Assembly (NCBI RefSeq): GCF_050916355.1
Contig: NZ_CP136946.1
Coordinates: 806,001 to 870,000, forward strand
Source of the DNA: Jeongeupia wiesaeckerbachi
Lineage (GTDB): Bacteria; Pseudomonadota; Gammaproteobacteria; Burkholderiales; Chitinibacteraceae
DNA length: 64,000 bases
Direction of reading: 5' to 3'
In this document: positions 18,302 through 26,975 of the stretch, piece after piece
Numbering within the stretch: the first letter of the stretch is position 1
Layout: each line of letters starts with the position of its first letter
Program-made: the position numbers and the translations under genes
The notes under the pieces: generated by a model
Databases searched by the model: none
Told to the model about the DNA's origin: nothing
What the model saw: only the letters and a program-made list of their open reading frames with translations

Positions 18302-20470
18302 TCAGGAAAGCTTGAAGCCGGACACCGAGTCCTTCAGGTCCTGCGCCAGGCCGGAAAGCTGGCCGACAATCTGTGCCGACTGCTGGGTGCCGCTCGACGT
18401 CTGCTCGGTAATCGACAGGATGTCGCGCATCGATGCATTCACGCGGGCCGCGAGACCGGTCTGGTCCTCGGTTTCATGCGCGATCGATTCGATCAGCTTC
18501 GCCAGCTCGCCAGTGACTCGGCGGATTTCCGACAGTGCCGCACCGGCAGCGTCGGACAACTTGGCGCCTTCGACCACGCCCTGGGTCGAGACTTCCATTG
18601 CCGCGACGGCGTCGTGCGTGTCGGTCTGAATGGTTTTAACGATCGCGCCGATCTGTTTGGTCGCTTCGGCCGAGCGTTCGGCCAGCCGCTGCACTTCCTC
18701 GGCCACGACCGAGAAGCCTCGGCCCGCTTCGCCGGCGGCGGCAGCCTGGATCGCCGCATTCAGCGCCAGCACGTTGGTCTGCTCGGTAATGTCCGAAATC
18801 AGTTCGACGATTTCGCCAATTTCCTGCGACGACTCGCCCAGACGCTTGATTCGCTTCGCGGTCTCCTGGATCTGCTCGCGAATTTCGTTCATGCCCTTGA
18901 TCTGGTTCTGCACCGCGTCCGAGCCCTTCTCGGCCGCCAGCAACGATGCTTGTGCCACGTCGGCCGATTGGGCCGCGTTGCCCGAGACGCCCTGGATCGA
19001 GCGCACCATCTGTTCGACGGTGCCAGTGGTGTCGGCAATTTCGTTCGACTGACGTGCGGCAGCGGAGAGCAGGCCGTTCGATACGCCCTGCGCATCGTCG
19101 GTCGCGCGCGTCACCTGGTCCGTCGCGCGGTTGATCTCGGTAATCAGCGCTCGCAGCTCTTCAATCGTGTAGTTGACCGAGTCGGCGATCGCGCCGGTCA
19201 GGTCTTCGGTCACCGAAGCCCGGATGGTCAGGTCACCGTCGGCGAGGTCGGCCATTTCGTTCAGCAGACGCAGAATCGCTTCCTGGTTACGCTTGTTTTC
19301 GTTTTCCGACGCCACGCGGCGGCGAACGGCTTCCTGGTTGAACACGCGGACCAGCAGATACAGCGACAGCAGCGCGACGAGAATCAGTGCCAGTTCAAGC
19401 ACGGTGATCAGCATGCCGCCGACCTTGTTCTCGTACGCTTCGGCCAGCGCGGTGGTGTCTTTCAGTAGCGACTCCGAATCGCGAACGATGGCCTGGTTGG
19501 CCAGACGCGTGTTCACCAGCGGCTGCATATTCTTCGAAAACGCGCTGACGACCACTTCGAAATCGCGGAACAGCGCACGGATTTCACCGAGCTTGTCGGC
19601 CAGCGCCGAGCTCGATACCGCGCGGATCTGCAGCTCGTCGCTACCGTCGTTGAAGCCTTTGACGATGTCCGAGAACGTCGACACGTCCTTGCCGAGCAGG
19701 AAGACCACTTCCGGGTTGATCAGCTCGCCGGCCAACATGGCGTTGGCGTTCTTCGCCATCCGCTGGCTGAGCATCGACAGCTGGTTGGCGTAATCGAGCT
19801 CGCGCACATTGCCGCCGGTCTCGCCGAGCATCGAGGTGAACTGCTGCGTCAGCTCGAGCAGCTTGGCGTCGCTGTTGTTGATCCCGCTGACACTCTTGCC
19901 GATGGAAATCAGCGCCGGCTTTTGCTTGAGGATGGTATCGACGCTGGGATGGCTCGGATTCGGCGCGTAGCTGGTGTTCCAGGTATTGCTGATGCTGTCG
20001 AGCAGATCACTCTGTCCGACACCAAACAGACCGAAGAACGTACCGCTGTGCTTGAGCGTGTCGAGGCTGTCGCCAAACTTCTTGTATGAATCTTCCAGCA
20101 CCGTGAACGCTTCGGCATTGCCCTGCACCGCCTGCGTCGACGCCCGGGCGATCCGTTGCGACAGCATTTCCATCTCGGTCGCGGTCGAGCGCCGCTCGGC
20201 ATTGCGGTTCGACGACTGGAACGACAGCAGCGCCACGATGGCAAAGAGCGCGACCGCGCCGATCAGGCCCAGCAGGAAAATCGCCATCTGCTGCCGGCTC
20301 GGCAAATGCCCCACCAGCGGCAGCGGTTTCAGAACGCGCGCCTCGTCAACGTCGGGCAGACGCATTTTTTCCAGGATCCACGTCGTTTTCAGCGAATCGT
20401 ATCCCTTGCCGGCCTGCGCCCCGGTCTTCTTGCCAAACAGGTTTTTCAGGCGATCCAGTTTCAAGGCCAT
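18302..20470 (-). CDS. pilJ: Type IV pilus methyl-accepting chemotaxis protein PilJ
   Basis: PilJ is the transmembrane chemoreceptor feeding ChpA. The 722 residues contain a cytoplasmic N-tail, TM1 at residues 62-84, a periplasmic region holding two PilJ-type helical modules (each with a SQRxA/SQRMAKNA motif), TM2 near 351-373, a HAMP segment, and a methyl-accepting signalling domain. The hairpin tip EQTNVLALNAAIQAAAAGEAGRGF is recognisable, with the conserved E-x-G-R-G-F run. It sits between pilI and chpA in the operon; 78 bases separate it from chpA. Confidence 0.95.
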   Translation of the reverse strand: MALKLDRLKNLFGKKTGAQAGKGYDSLKTTWILEKMRLPDVDEARVLKPLPLVGHLPSRQQMAIFLLGLIGAVALFAIVALLSFQSSNRNAERRSTATEMEMLSQRIARASTQAVQGNAEAFTVLEDSYKKFGDSLDTLKHSGTFFGLFGVGQSDLLDSISNTWNTSYAPNPSHPSVDTILKQKPALISIGKSVSGINNSDAKLLELTQQFTSMLGETGGNVRELDYANQLSMLSQRMAKNANAMLAGELINPEVVFLLGKDVSTFSDIVKGFNDGSDELQIRAVSSSALADKLGEIRALFRDFEVVVSAFSKNMQPLVNTRLANQAIVRDSESLLKDTTALAEAYENKVGGMLITVLELALILVALLSLYLLVRVFNQEAVRRRVASENENKRNQEAILRLLNEMADLADGDLTIRASVTEDLTGAIADSVNYTIEELRALITEINRATDQVTRATDDAQGVSNGLLSAAARQSNEIADTTGTVEQMVRSIQGVSGNAAQSADVAQASLLAAEKGSDAVQNQIKGMNEIREQIQETAKRIKRLGESSQEIGEIVELISDITEQTNVLALNAAIQAAAAGEAGRGFSVVAEEVQRLAERSAEATKQIGAIVKTIQTDTHDAVAAMEVSTQGVVEGAKLSDAAGAALSEIRRVTGELAKLIESIAHETEDQTGLAARVNASMRDILSITEQTSSGTQQSAQIVGQLSGLAQDLKDSVSGFKLS

Positions 20471-20506
20471 GATGCGCGTCTCTTCCCGTATTCCGATCGT
20501 TGTCTG

Positions 20507-21010
20507 TTATTGCCCGGCTTGCAGGAAGCCGGGGTCACTGGCCAAAGCGGCCACGTCGAGCGCCAGCCAGCGCTGCCCGGCTGCGTCGCGGTAAGCGGTC
20601 GAGGCCCGCGGGTGTACCGCCTCCTCCTCGCTCAAATCGGACAAATGCTTCAAGCCGAGCATGCGCTCGACCAATACTGCCGAATGCAGGATGTGTCGTG
20701 GGTGCAGGAGCATCAAACGAGCCAGCGGCGAGGCGATCAATGCCGGACCGCCGAAAAAAGCCGACAGATCCGATACGCTGACCAGATTGCCACGCATATT
20801 GGCCACGCCCTTGAACCAGGGCTGCGACAGCGGCAGCAGCGACACCGGCGGTACCGGCATCACCTCGGCCACATCGGCCAGATCGACAAGCCAGTTGTCC
20901 TGGCCGATGCGTATCCCCAGACGGGCGTTGACCTGAGCGGTCGCCGCGGCGCTCTTGAGCCGGGCCACTACCCCTTCCTGATACTCGCGCAGGCTGATCC
21001 GCTTGGCCAT
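20507..21010 (-). CDS. pilI: CheW-like adaptor PilI
   Basis: A 167-residue CheW-domain scaffold linking the PilJ receptor to ChpA. Recognisable features are RLGIRIGQDNWLVDLADVAEVMPVPP (beta-strand start of a CheW domain) and WFKGVANMRGNLVSVSDLSAFFG, the conserved N-x-R-G-x-L/I-x-x-V-x-D-L block of the family. Gene order pilH-pilI-pilJ is standard. Only 12 bases separate it from pilH. Confidence 0.93.
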   Translation of the reverse strand: MAKRISLREYQEGVVARLKSAAATAQVNARLGIRIGQDNWLVDLADVAEVMPVPPVSLLPLSQPWFKGVANMRGNLVSVSDLSAFFGGPALIASPLARLMLLHPRHILHSAVLVERMLGLKHLSDLSEEEAVHPRASTAYRDAAGQRWLALDVAALASDPGFLQAGQ

Positions 21011-21022
21011 GATCGACTCCGT

Positions 21023-21385
21023 TTACAGCGCCGCGATCTTCGACAGCAGCTCTTGCGGGTCGACCGGCTTGACCACGTATTCGGCCGCGCCCTGCCGCTT
21101 GCCCCAGACCTTGTCGGTTTCCTGGTTCTTCGACGTACACATGATCACCGGAATGTGGCTGGTGTCGGTATCGCGAGTGATCGTGCGCGTTGCCTGAAAG
21201 CCGTTCATGCCGGGCATCACCACATCCATCAGGATCAGGTCGGGCATCAGTTCCTTGACGCGGGCCACCGCGTCTTCACCGGATTCGGCCGTGACGATGG
21301 TGAAACCGTTCTTGGTCAGGAGTTCGCCGAGGAAGTGGCGCTCGGTCGGCGAGTCGTCGACGATCAGGATTTTCTTGATGGCCAT
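21023..21385 (-). CDS. pilH: Twitching motility response regulator PilH
   Basis: A 120-residue single-domain CheY-like receiver. The acidic pocket DDSP near residues 10-13, the phospho-acceptor Asp in LILMDVVMPGMNG (about residue 54), the switch Thr/Ser in IMCTSKN and the conserved Lys in YVVKPVDPQELL are all present. PilH opposes or fine-tunes PilG in type IV pilus retraction. It follows pilG in the operon, with 41 bases between. Confidence 0.93.
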   Translation of the reverse strand: MAIKKILIVDDSPTERHFLGELLTKNGFTIVTAESGEDAVARVKELMPDLILMDVVMPGMNGFQATRTITRDTDTSHIPVIMCTSKNQETDKVWGKRQGAAEYVVKPVDPQELLSKIAAL

Positions 21386-21426
21386 GGCGGTAGTGTTCGC
21401 TTTTTACGGATAGGTAAAAGAAAGGC

Positions 21427-21810
21427 TCAGCGTTGCTGCACGTGCTCGCCGACGGCGGCCAGCAGGCTGTCCTTGGTGAAGGGTTTGGTCAAATACTCGT
21501 CGGAACCGACCATGCGACCGCGGGCGCGATCGAACAGCCCATCCTTGCTCGACAGCATGATCACCGGCGTGTTCTTGTAGCGCGGATTCTTCTTGATCAG
21601 CGAACAGGTCTGGTAACCGTCGAGGCGCGGCATCATCACGTCGACGAAGATCAGTTGCGGTTGGTGATCGCTGATCTTGGCCAGTGCATCGAAACCGTCT
21701 TCGGCCAGGATGACCTCGCAACCGGCCTGCCCGAGAAAAATTTCGGCACTGCGGCGGATGGTGTTGCTGTCATCAATCACCATCACCTTGACCCCGGCGA
21801 GTTCCGACAT
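21427..21810 (-). CDS. pilG: Twitching motility response regulator PilG
   Basis: A 127-residue CheY-like receiver and the first gene of the Pil-Chp operon. It has the acidic pair IDDSNTIRRSA at about 12-22, the phospho-acceptor Asp in IFVDVMMPRLDGYQTC, the switch Ser in IMLSSKDG and Lys in YLTKPFTKD. The closing sequence is that of PilG, which promotes pilus extension and cAMP synthesis with FimV. A strong GGAGGAG ribosome site precedes the ATG, and a candidate promoter lies about 90 bases upstream. Confidence 0.93.
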   Translation of the reverse strand: MSELAGVKVMVIDDSNTIRRSAEIFLGQAGCEVILAEDGFDALAKISDHQPQLIFVDVMMPRLDGYQTCSLIKKNPRYKNTPVIMLSSKDGLFDRARGRMVGSDEYLTKPFTKDSLLAAVGEHVQQR

Positions 21811-21899
21811 GGTGCTCCTCCCTGCGGGCCAAGCGTACTCGGCGACGGCCCTTTTTATTCGCTCCGGCGAACGAGACGCACGGATTTTTCGTACGTTCG

Positions 21900-21929
21900 A
21901 TCATACCGGCGGAATTTTGCAGGCACCAA
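21900..21929 (-). promoter_or_regulatory. Candidate sigma-70 promoter of pilGHIJ-chpA
   Basis: On the minus strand TTGGTG (21924-21929) and TATGAT (21900-21905) are separated by 18 bases, about 90 bases before the pilG ATG. Matching is by eye only. Confidence 0.4.
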
Positions 21930-22020
21930 GTCCTGCCGGAAAAACCGGAAAAGCCGATGTTTAAATCAGACAACCCTGATTTTCAGTTGCGACCGAACCG
22001 GCAGAAGAAAACGCGCAGCA

Positions 22021-22060
22021 GCAAAAAAGAAACCCCGGCCCAAGGGGAGAATGACCGGGG
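22021..22060 (-). terminator. Rho-independent terminator on the engB strand
   Basis: CCCCGG (22033-22038) pairs with CCGGGG (22055-22060). On the minus strand the hairpin is followed by TTTCTTTTTTGC (22032-22021), a good U-tract. It is the last of four consecutive hairpins downstream of engB. Confidence 0.65.
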
Positions 22061-22170
22061 TATACATACGCCCCGGCACGCAGCCGGGGCACCCGCTCAG
22101 GGAGGAAAAGCGGGAGGTGCAGGGGCGCACCTAGCTTCCAAGATAGGAAGGTGCCTTCAAAGTGCAAGGC
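22021..22170 (-). ncRNA. Candidate structured RNA: four-hairpin array after engB
   Basis: This holds most of the 363-base non-coding gap between pilG and engB. Read on the minus strand, four hairpins follow each other: 22154-22127 (gcacc/ggtgc plus ttcc/ggaa with a bulge), 22114-22092 (cccgct/agcggg), 22089-22071 (ccccggc/gccgggg) and the terminator hairpin 22060-22033 with its U-tract. No open frame fits. It may be a 3'-UTR-derived small RNA of engB or an independent sRNA; I do not recognise a known RNA family. The remaining 21930-22020 shows nothing distinctive. Confidence 0.35.
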
Positions 22171-22173
22171 GAT

Positions 22174-22824
22174 TCAGAGACCGTCCGTCGACCCGATGCC
22201 GTCAGCATTTTCGTCATCCGCCTGCTCGGCCCGTTGCGCCGCAGCAAACCAGGCACCGACCACCTGTTCAGTCTGCTCAACCCCCTGCTTCTTCAGGCTG
22301 GAGAACAGCTGAACAGTCACACGCGGATCGCCCTTGAACTCGGCCTCGACGGTGCGCAGGGTCTTGATTTTTTCCTGATTGCTCAGTTTGTCCGACTTGG
22401 TCAGCAGGCAATGCACCGGTTTGCCGGTCGGCAAGAACCAGTCGAGCATGCGCCGGTCACGCTCGGTCAGTGGCCGACGCGCATCCATGATCAGCACGAG
22501 GCCGATCAGGTTGTCGCGATTGACCAGGTAATGACCCAGCAATTTTTCCCAGTGGGCACGGACATTGGCCGGCACTTCGGCGTAGCCGTAGCCGGGCAAG
22601 TCAACGAGACGGCGCTCGCCACCGAAATCGAAGTAGTTGATGTGCTGGGTGCGACCCGGCGTCTTGGAAACGAACGCCAGCCGGGTGTGATTCGCCAGCG
22701 TATTGATCGCGCTGGACTTGCCCGCATTCGAGCGCCCGGCGAAAGCAACTTCAAGGCCCTCTTGAGGCAGTGCGGATAAATCGTTGACGGTAGTAAGGAA
22801 CTGCAAACCGCGGAACAGCGTCAT
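22174..22824 (-). CDS. engB: Ribosome biogenesis GTPase EngB (YsxC/YihA)
   Basis: An essential TRAFAC-class GTPase needed for late assembly of the 50S subunit and for cell division. In 216 residues G1 is GRSNAGKSS, G3 is DLPGYG, G4 is TKSDK, and the switch region TPGRTQHINYF is typical of EngB. I place the start at ATG 22824 (MTLFRGLQFLTTVNDL), as in the family; the frame stays open to 22977 but that stretch overlaps the divergent cytochrome promoter and coding sequence. The gene is divergent from cytochrome c4. Confidence 0.95.
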   Translation of the reverse strand: MTLFRGLQFLTTVNDLSALPQEGLEVAFAGRSNAGKSSAINTLANHTRLAFVSKTPGRTQHINYFDFGGERRLVDLPGYGYAEVPANVRAHWEKLLGHYLVNRDNLIGLVLIMDARRPLTERDRRMLDWFLPTGKPVHCLLTKSDKLSNQEKIKTLRTVEAEFKGDPRVTVQLFSSLKKQGVEQTEQVVGAWFAAAQRAEQADDENADGIGSTDGL

Positions 22825-22830
22825 GGTATT

Positions 22831-22877
22831 TTGTTTGGTAAAAAGTCTTGTTATAGAATAGCAGGATTTGGTTGCAA
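22831..22877. promoter_or_regulatory. Overlapping divergent promoters for engB and cytochrome c4
   Basis: For the + strand gene, TTGTTT (22831-22836) and TAGAAT (22854-22859) are 17 bases apart. For engB on the minus strand, TTGCAA (22872-22877) and TATAAC (22850-22855) are 16 apart. The two -10 elements overlap, so the promoters could compete for polymerase. By-eye assignment. Confidence 0.4.
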
Positions 22878-22924
22878 ACCGGCGCCCAGAGCCGGAAACC
22901 GCTATCGCTTGAGGGAGCAGAGCT

Positions 22925-23542
22925 ATGCGCAGCGCGCCTGTCGCAGCATTCGTTGCAGCAGCATTGTGGTTGGCCACACCGGCTGCCTACGCAGATCAAC
23001 CCAAGGTCGATATCGCCGCGGGCAAACAAAAGGCCGAAACGGTCTGCGCCGCCTGTCACGGCGTCGACGGCAACAGCGTTGCCTCGACTTATCCGCGTCT
23101 GGCCGGCCAGCACGAGCAATACCTGTACAAGCAGTTGACCGAATTCAAGACCGGCAAGCGCAACAACCCGGTGATGCTCGGCATGACCGCGACGCTTTCG
23201 GACGCCGACATGCGTAACGTCGCCGCCTACTACGCCAGCCAGCAGCCGAAAGCGCTGGGCGCGTCGGACAAGGCGCAGATCGAAGCGGGCAAGAAGATCT
23301 ACCGCGGTGGCCTTGCCAAGACCGGCCTGCCGGCCTGTATGGCGTGTCATGGCCCGGCGGGTACGGGCATCCCGGTCCAGTATCCCCGCGTGGCCAGTCA
23401 GCATGGCGCCTATATTGAGGCGCAGCTGAAAGCCTTCCGCTCGGGCGAGCGCAAAAACAACAGCGTCATGACCGAAGTCGCCAAGAAAATGAGCGACGAC
23501 GAGATCAAGGCCGTCTCCCAGTACATGCAGGCGCTGAACTGA
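22925..23542 (+). CDS. Cytochrome c4 (di-haem, periplasmic)
   Basis: A periplasmic or membrane-attached di-haem electron carrier delivering electrons to terminal oxidases. The 205 residues begin with a signal peptide (hydrophobic AAFVAAALWLATPAAYA, cleavage near residue 23) and contain two class I c-type domains, each with one haem site: CAACH near residue 40 and CMACH near residue 139. Matching axial Met ligands are likely at PVMLGM and SVM. The preceding GAGGGAGC is the ribosome site. It lies directly before the ResB-CcsA maturation genes. Confidence 0.95.
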   Translation: MRSAPVAAFVAAALWLATPAAYADQPKVDIAAGKQKAETVCAACHGVDGNSVASTYPRLAGQHEQYLYKQLTEFKTGKRNNPVMLGMTATLSDADMRNVAAYYASQQPKALGASDKAQIEAGKKIYRGGLAKTGLPACMACHGPAGTGIPVQYPRVASQHGAYIEAQLKAFRSGERKNNSVMTEVAKKMSDDEIKAVSQYMQALN

Positions 23543-23584
23543 GTGCCCCGCCGGTGAACCTTTACCGGCAATCACTCACCAAGA

Positions 23585-23607
23585 GGGGCGGCCAACGCCC
23601 CTTTTTT
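23585..23607 (+). terminator. Terminator after cytochrome c4
   Basis: GGGGCG (23585-23590), loop GCCAA, CGCCCC (23596-23601), followed by six T (23602-23607). A classic rho-independent terminator just before resB; the resB start codon comes five bases later. Confidence 0.85.
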
Positions 23608-23612
23608 GCTTT

Positions 23613-25673
23613 ATGACTACGAAAAAAATGCCTCGCCACCATCCTGCACCGTTCGGGCGAGCGCTCTTCGAGCTGTTCTCGTCGATGCGCTTTGCCGTGA
23701 GCCTGCTCAGCGTACTCTCGATCGCCTCGGTGATCGGCACCGTGCTCAAGCAGAACGAGCCCTACGTCAATTATCGCTTCGAGTTCGGCGATTTCTGGTT
23801 CCGCATCTTCGAGCCGCTGGGCCTGTTCGACGTCTATCACACCAGCTGGTTCTTGCTGCTGCTGGCCTTCCTGATGCTGTCGACGTCGCTGTGCATCTGG
23901 CGCCACGTGCCCGGCATGCTGCGCGACATCCGTGGCTGGCGCGAGAAAGCCGGGCGCAATTCGCTGCGCCTGATGGCGCATCACGCCGAAGCCGACGGCC
24001 AGCCCGGCCGCGATGCGATCCTGGCGCACCTGACCCAGTCGGGCTTTCGTTTCAAGCAGCGCGAGCACGACGGCGTCTGGCAGGTCGCGGCCAAGCGTGG
24101 TGCATGGCAGAAGCTCGGCTATCTGTTCGCGCATGCGGCCATCGTGGTGATCTGCGTCGGCGGCCTGCTCGACGGCAACCTGCCGCTCAAGCTGATGGAA
24201 CTGGCCGGCCACAAGACGCCCGAGACCCGCGACATGCCGCAGGGCCAGGTGCCGCAGCACAGCCGGCTCAGCGACGGCAATCTGTCCTTCCGCGGCAACG
24301 TCACGGTGCCCGAAGGCGCCGCGGCCGATGTGGTCTTCCTGAACGCCGGCAACGGCTACTTCGTCCAGGAGCTGCCGTTCGCGATCCGGCTCAAGCAGTT
24401 CCATGTCGATTACTACACCACCGGCCAGCCGAAGCGCTTTGCCTCGGACATCGACATCCTCGATCGCCAGAGCGGCAAGGTCCGCCAGAGCGGCACCATC
24501 GAGGTCAACAAGCCGATGGTCGTCGACGGCGTCGCGATCTACCAAGCCAGCTTCGGTGATGGCGGCTCGCCGCTGAACTTTGCACGCTGGGATCTGGACA
24601 GCGGCAAGACGACCGCGCTCGACGCCCGCTCGCAAGCGAGCAGCGCGCTGACGATCGCCGGCCAGCCGTACACGCTCGAAACCGGCGACTTGCGCGTCTT
24701 CAATATCGAGAACCTCGGCAAGGCCGAGCCAACGCAGTCGGCGGTCACCGTCAACAAGTTCGAACAGGCGCTGTCGCAGGCGGCCAGCGTCAAGGGCGAG
24801 CACAATCTGCGCAACCTCGGCCCGTCGGTGCAGTTCAAATTACGCGACGCGACCGGCCAAGCCGTCGAGTACCTGAACTATCTGGCGCCGCAAGCGCTGG
24901 ACGACCATCTTTATCTGGTTACGGGCATGCGCCGCGAAGTGGCCCAGCCCTTCTCCTTCGTCCGCATGCCGCTCGACGCCGAGGGCAAGGTCGCCACCTA
25001 TATGCGCGTGCGGCACACGCTGCTCGATCCGCAGCAATACCCGGCGATCGCCAAGGCCACCGCCGACGCTGCCTTCCGTGACGGCGCGTTCTCGGCGACC
25101 AATCAGGCCCAGTTTGCCGAAGTCACCCGCAACGTGCTGACGCAGTTCGGCAGCGGCGGCTTCCCTGCGCTCGAGCGTTTCCTCGACGGCAAGGTGCCGG
25201 CCGACCAGCGCCAGACCGTCGCGCAGACCTATCTGAAGATCCTTCAGGGTGCTGCGGTCGAAGCATTCGCGCTATCGCAGCGTCAGGCCGGCCTGACGCC
25301 GCTGCCGATGAACGAGACCAACTACCGCTTCCTGATGGACAGCCTCGTCGCAACCAGCAATCTGTTCGATTACGGCTCGGCCGTCTACCTGCAGCCGACC
25401 GGCTTTACCCAGGTCCAGGCCAGCGGCTTCCAGCTGACGCGCTCGCCGGGCAAGACCGTCGTCTACCTCGGCTCTATCCTGCTGGTGCTCGGCATCTTCT
25501 GCATGTTCTACATCCGCGAAGAGCGGCTGTGGGTCCGGCTTGAAGCAGGCCGGACCCTGGTCGCGATGACCAGCAACCGCCGCAACGCCGACCTCGATCA
25601 CGCCTTTGCCGCACACAGTGCGGCATTGCTACCCAAGCCGGAACACGCCGATCCGGACGGAGAATCCGCATGA
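23613..25673 (+). CDS. resB: Cytochrome c biogenesis protein ResB/Ccs1
   Basis: System II cytochrome c maturation: ResB (Ccs1) works with CcsA to move haem outward and attach it to CXXCH apocytochromes. At 686 residues it shows the ResB pattern: early TM (about residues 25-45), second TM (about 82-103, WFLLLLAFLMLSTSLCIW), third near 170-185, a long periplasmic domain, and a last TM near 610-630 (VVYLGSILLVLGIFCMFYI). The R-E-E-R after that helix is typical. It overlaps ccsA by four bases (ATGA) and lies downstream of a cytochrome that needs this machinery. Confidence 0.95.
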   Translation: MTTKKMPRHHPAPFGRALFELFSSMRFAVSLLSVLSIASVIGTVLKQNEPYVNYRFEFGDFWFRIFEPLGLFDVYHTSWFLLLLAFLMLSTSLCIWRHVPGMLRDIRGWREKAGRNSLRLMAHHAEADGQPGRDAILAHLTQSGFRFKQREHDGVWQVAAKRGAWQKLGYLFAHAAIVVICVGGLLDGNLPLKLMELAGHKTPETRDMPQGQVPQHSRLSDGNLSFRGNVTVPEGAAADVVFLNAGNGYFVQELPFAIRLKQFHVDYYTTGQPKRFASDIDILDRQSGKVRQSGTIEVNKPMVVDGVAIYQASFGDGGSPLNFARWDLDSGKTTALDARSQASSALTIAGQPYTLETGDLRVFNIENLGKAEPTQSAVTVNKFEQALSQAASVKGEHNLRNLGPSVQFKLRDATGQAVEYLNYLAPQALDDHLYLVTGMRREVAQPFSFVRMPLDAEGKVATYMRVRHTLLDPQQYPAIAKATADAAFRDGAFSATNQAQFAEVTRNVLTQFGSGGFPALERFLDGKVPADQRQTVAQTYLKILQGAAVEAFALSQRQAGLTPLPMNETNYRFLMDSLVATSNLFDYGSAVYLQPTGFTQVQASGFQLTRSPGKTVVYLGSILLVLGIFCMFYIREERLWVRLEAGRTLVAMTSNRRNADLDHAFAAHSAALLPKPEHADPDGESA

Positions 25674-26788
25674 CCACGCTTCCCGCCAAACGCCCCGTCG
25701 GTGCCATCGCGTTCGCCGCGCTGGTGCTGATCGCAGCGATGATCAGCTTCGGCCGCTACCGCGGTGCGATGGATTACTACGAACAAGGCATCCTGTTCGC
25801 CACCGCCGCCGGGCTGATCTGGTTCGGCCGCTTCTGGCCGGCCATGCAGCGCTTCCTGCCCTTGTGCGGCGCCATTGCGCTGGCCGCAATCGAGCTGTAC
25901 GACCGAGATCTCGGCCGAGGCGGCAGCAACTTCTTCCTCAAATACCTGCTCGCCAGCCAGTCGCTGGTGATGTGGATGTGCGTGCTGTTCTTCCTCGCCA
26001 CGCTGATGTACTGGATCGGCCTGCTGCGCCGCAGCGCCAGCAGCCTGTCGATCGCATCGGGGCTGAGCTGGGCCGCCGCGACCGCGGCGCTGAGCTCGAT
26101 CCTGGTGCGCTGGTACGAGGGCTATCTGATCGGCCCCGATGTCGGCCATATTCCGGTCTCGAACCTGTACGAAGTGTTCGTGCTGTTCTGCCTGATCACC
26201 GCACTGATGTACCTGTATTACGAGGCGCGCTTCGCCGCGCGCAGCATGGGCGCCTTCGTGCTGCTGGTGATCAGCGCCGCCGTCGGCTTCATCCTCTGGT
26301 ATTCCTTCGATCGCGGCGCACATGAAATCCAGCCACTGATTCCGGCGCTGCAGTCGTGGTGGATGAAGATCCATGTGCCGGCCAATTTCGTCGGCTATGG
26401 CGCTTTCGCGCTGGCCGCGATGCTCGGCCTCGCGCAACTGCTGATCTCGCGCGGTTTCCTGGTCGACAAGCTGCCAAGCTACGACACCCTCGGCGAAGTC
26501 GCCTACAAGGCCATCGCCGTCGGCTTCCTGTTCTTCACCATTGCGACCATCCTCGGCGCGATGTGGGCCGCCGATGCCTGGGGCGGCTACTGGAGCTGGG
26601 ACCCGAAGGAAACCTGGGCGCTGATCGTCTGGCTCAACTACGCCGCCTGGTTGCATGTCCGGCTGGTCAAAGGCTGGCGCGGCAATGTGCTGGCGTGGTG
26701 GTCGGTGGTCGGCCTGCTGGTGACGACGTTTGCCTTCCTCGGCGTCAATATGTTCCTCTCCGGCCTGCACTCCTACGGCGGCCTGTAG
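25670..26788 (+). CDS. ccsA: Cytochrome c biogenesis protein CcsA/ResC (CcsB-type haem handler)
   Basis: The partner of ResB: a polytopic membrane protein of the haem-handling family, carrying the tryptophan-rich WWD motif. The motif is seen as WGGYWSWDPKETWALI near residues 304-319, and conserved histidines lie on both sides. About eight TM helices are visible over 372 residues. ATGA overlap with resB indicates translational coupling. A strong terminator follows the stop. Confidence 0.95.
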   Translation: MTTLPAKRPVGAIAFAALVLIAAMISFGRYRGAMDYYEQGILFATAAGLIWFGRFWPAMQRFLPLCGAIALAAIELYDRDLGRGGSNFFLKYLLASQSLVMWMCVLFFLATLMYWIGLLRRSASSLSIASGLSWAAATAALSSILVRWYEGYLIGPDVGHIPVSNLYEVFVLFCLITALMYLYYEARFAARSMGAFVLLVISAAVGFILWYSFDRGAHEIQPLIPALQSWWMKIHVPANFVGYGAFALAAMLGLAQLLISRGFLVDKLPSYDTLGEVAYKAIAVGFLFFTIATILGAMWAADAWGGYWSWDPKETWALIVWLNYAAWLHVRLVKGWRGNVLAWWSVVGLLVTTFAFLGVNMFLSGLHSYGGL

Positions 26789-26807
26789 CCCGCCCTGCTC
26801 CGCCGCC

Positions 26808-26838
26808 GAAAAAGCCCGCGCATCGCGCGGGCTTTTTC
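26808..26838. terminator. Terminator after ccsA
   Basis: A 14-bp perfect stem gaaaaagcccgcgc / gcgcgggctttttc with loop ATC; A/T arms make it usable on both strands. Confidence 0.85.
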
Positions 26839-26880
26839 TTGCGCTCGATACAACACTGTCAAGCCACGTTCACACAATTG

Positions 26881-26895
26881 TAGTCTGTAAGACTA
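26881..26895. promoter_or_regulatory. Short inverted repeat upstream of the first unknown paralogue
   Basis: TAGTC-TGTAA-GACTA is a 5-5-5 palindrome about 80 bases before the start of the gene at 26976. Its arms match those of the NarL-like sites near narG and narK, but the spacer is one base shorter. Could be chance. Confidence 0.2.
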
Positions 26896-26975
26896 TGCTA
26901 CGAAAACGCATCGGCAGCGCGCAAAACCACGCTGCGACTTTCTAAGTCGATGTCAGCGAGGCCGGGGGGGGAAGC

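Noticed and set aside
26881..26895. Third copy of the NarL-like site
   Set aside because: Arms match but the spacer is one base shorter than the 7-2-7 sites and the neighbouring genes have no known nitrate link; kept only as a weak feature.
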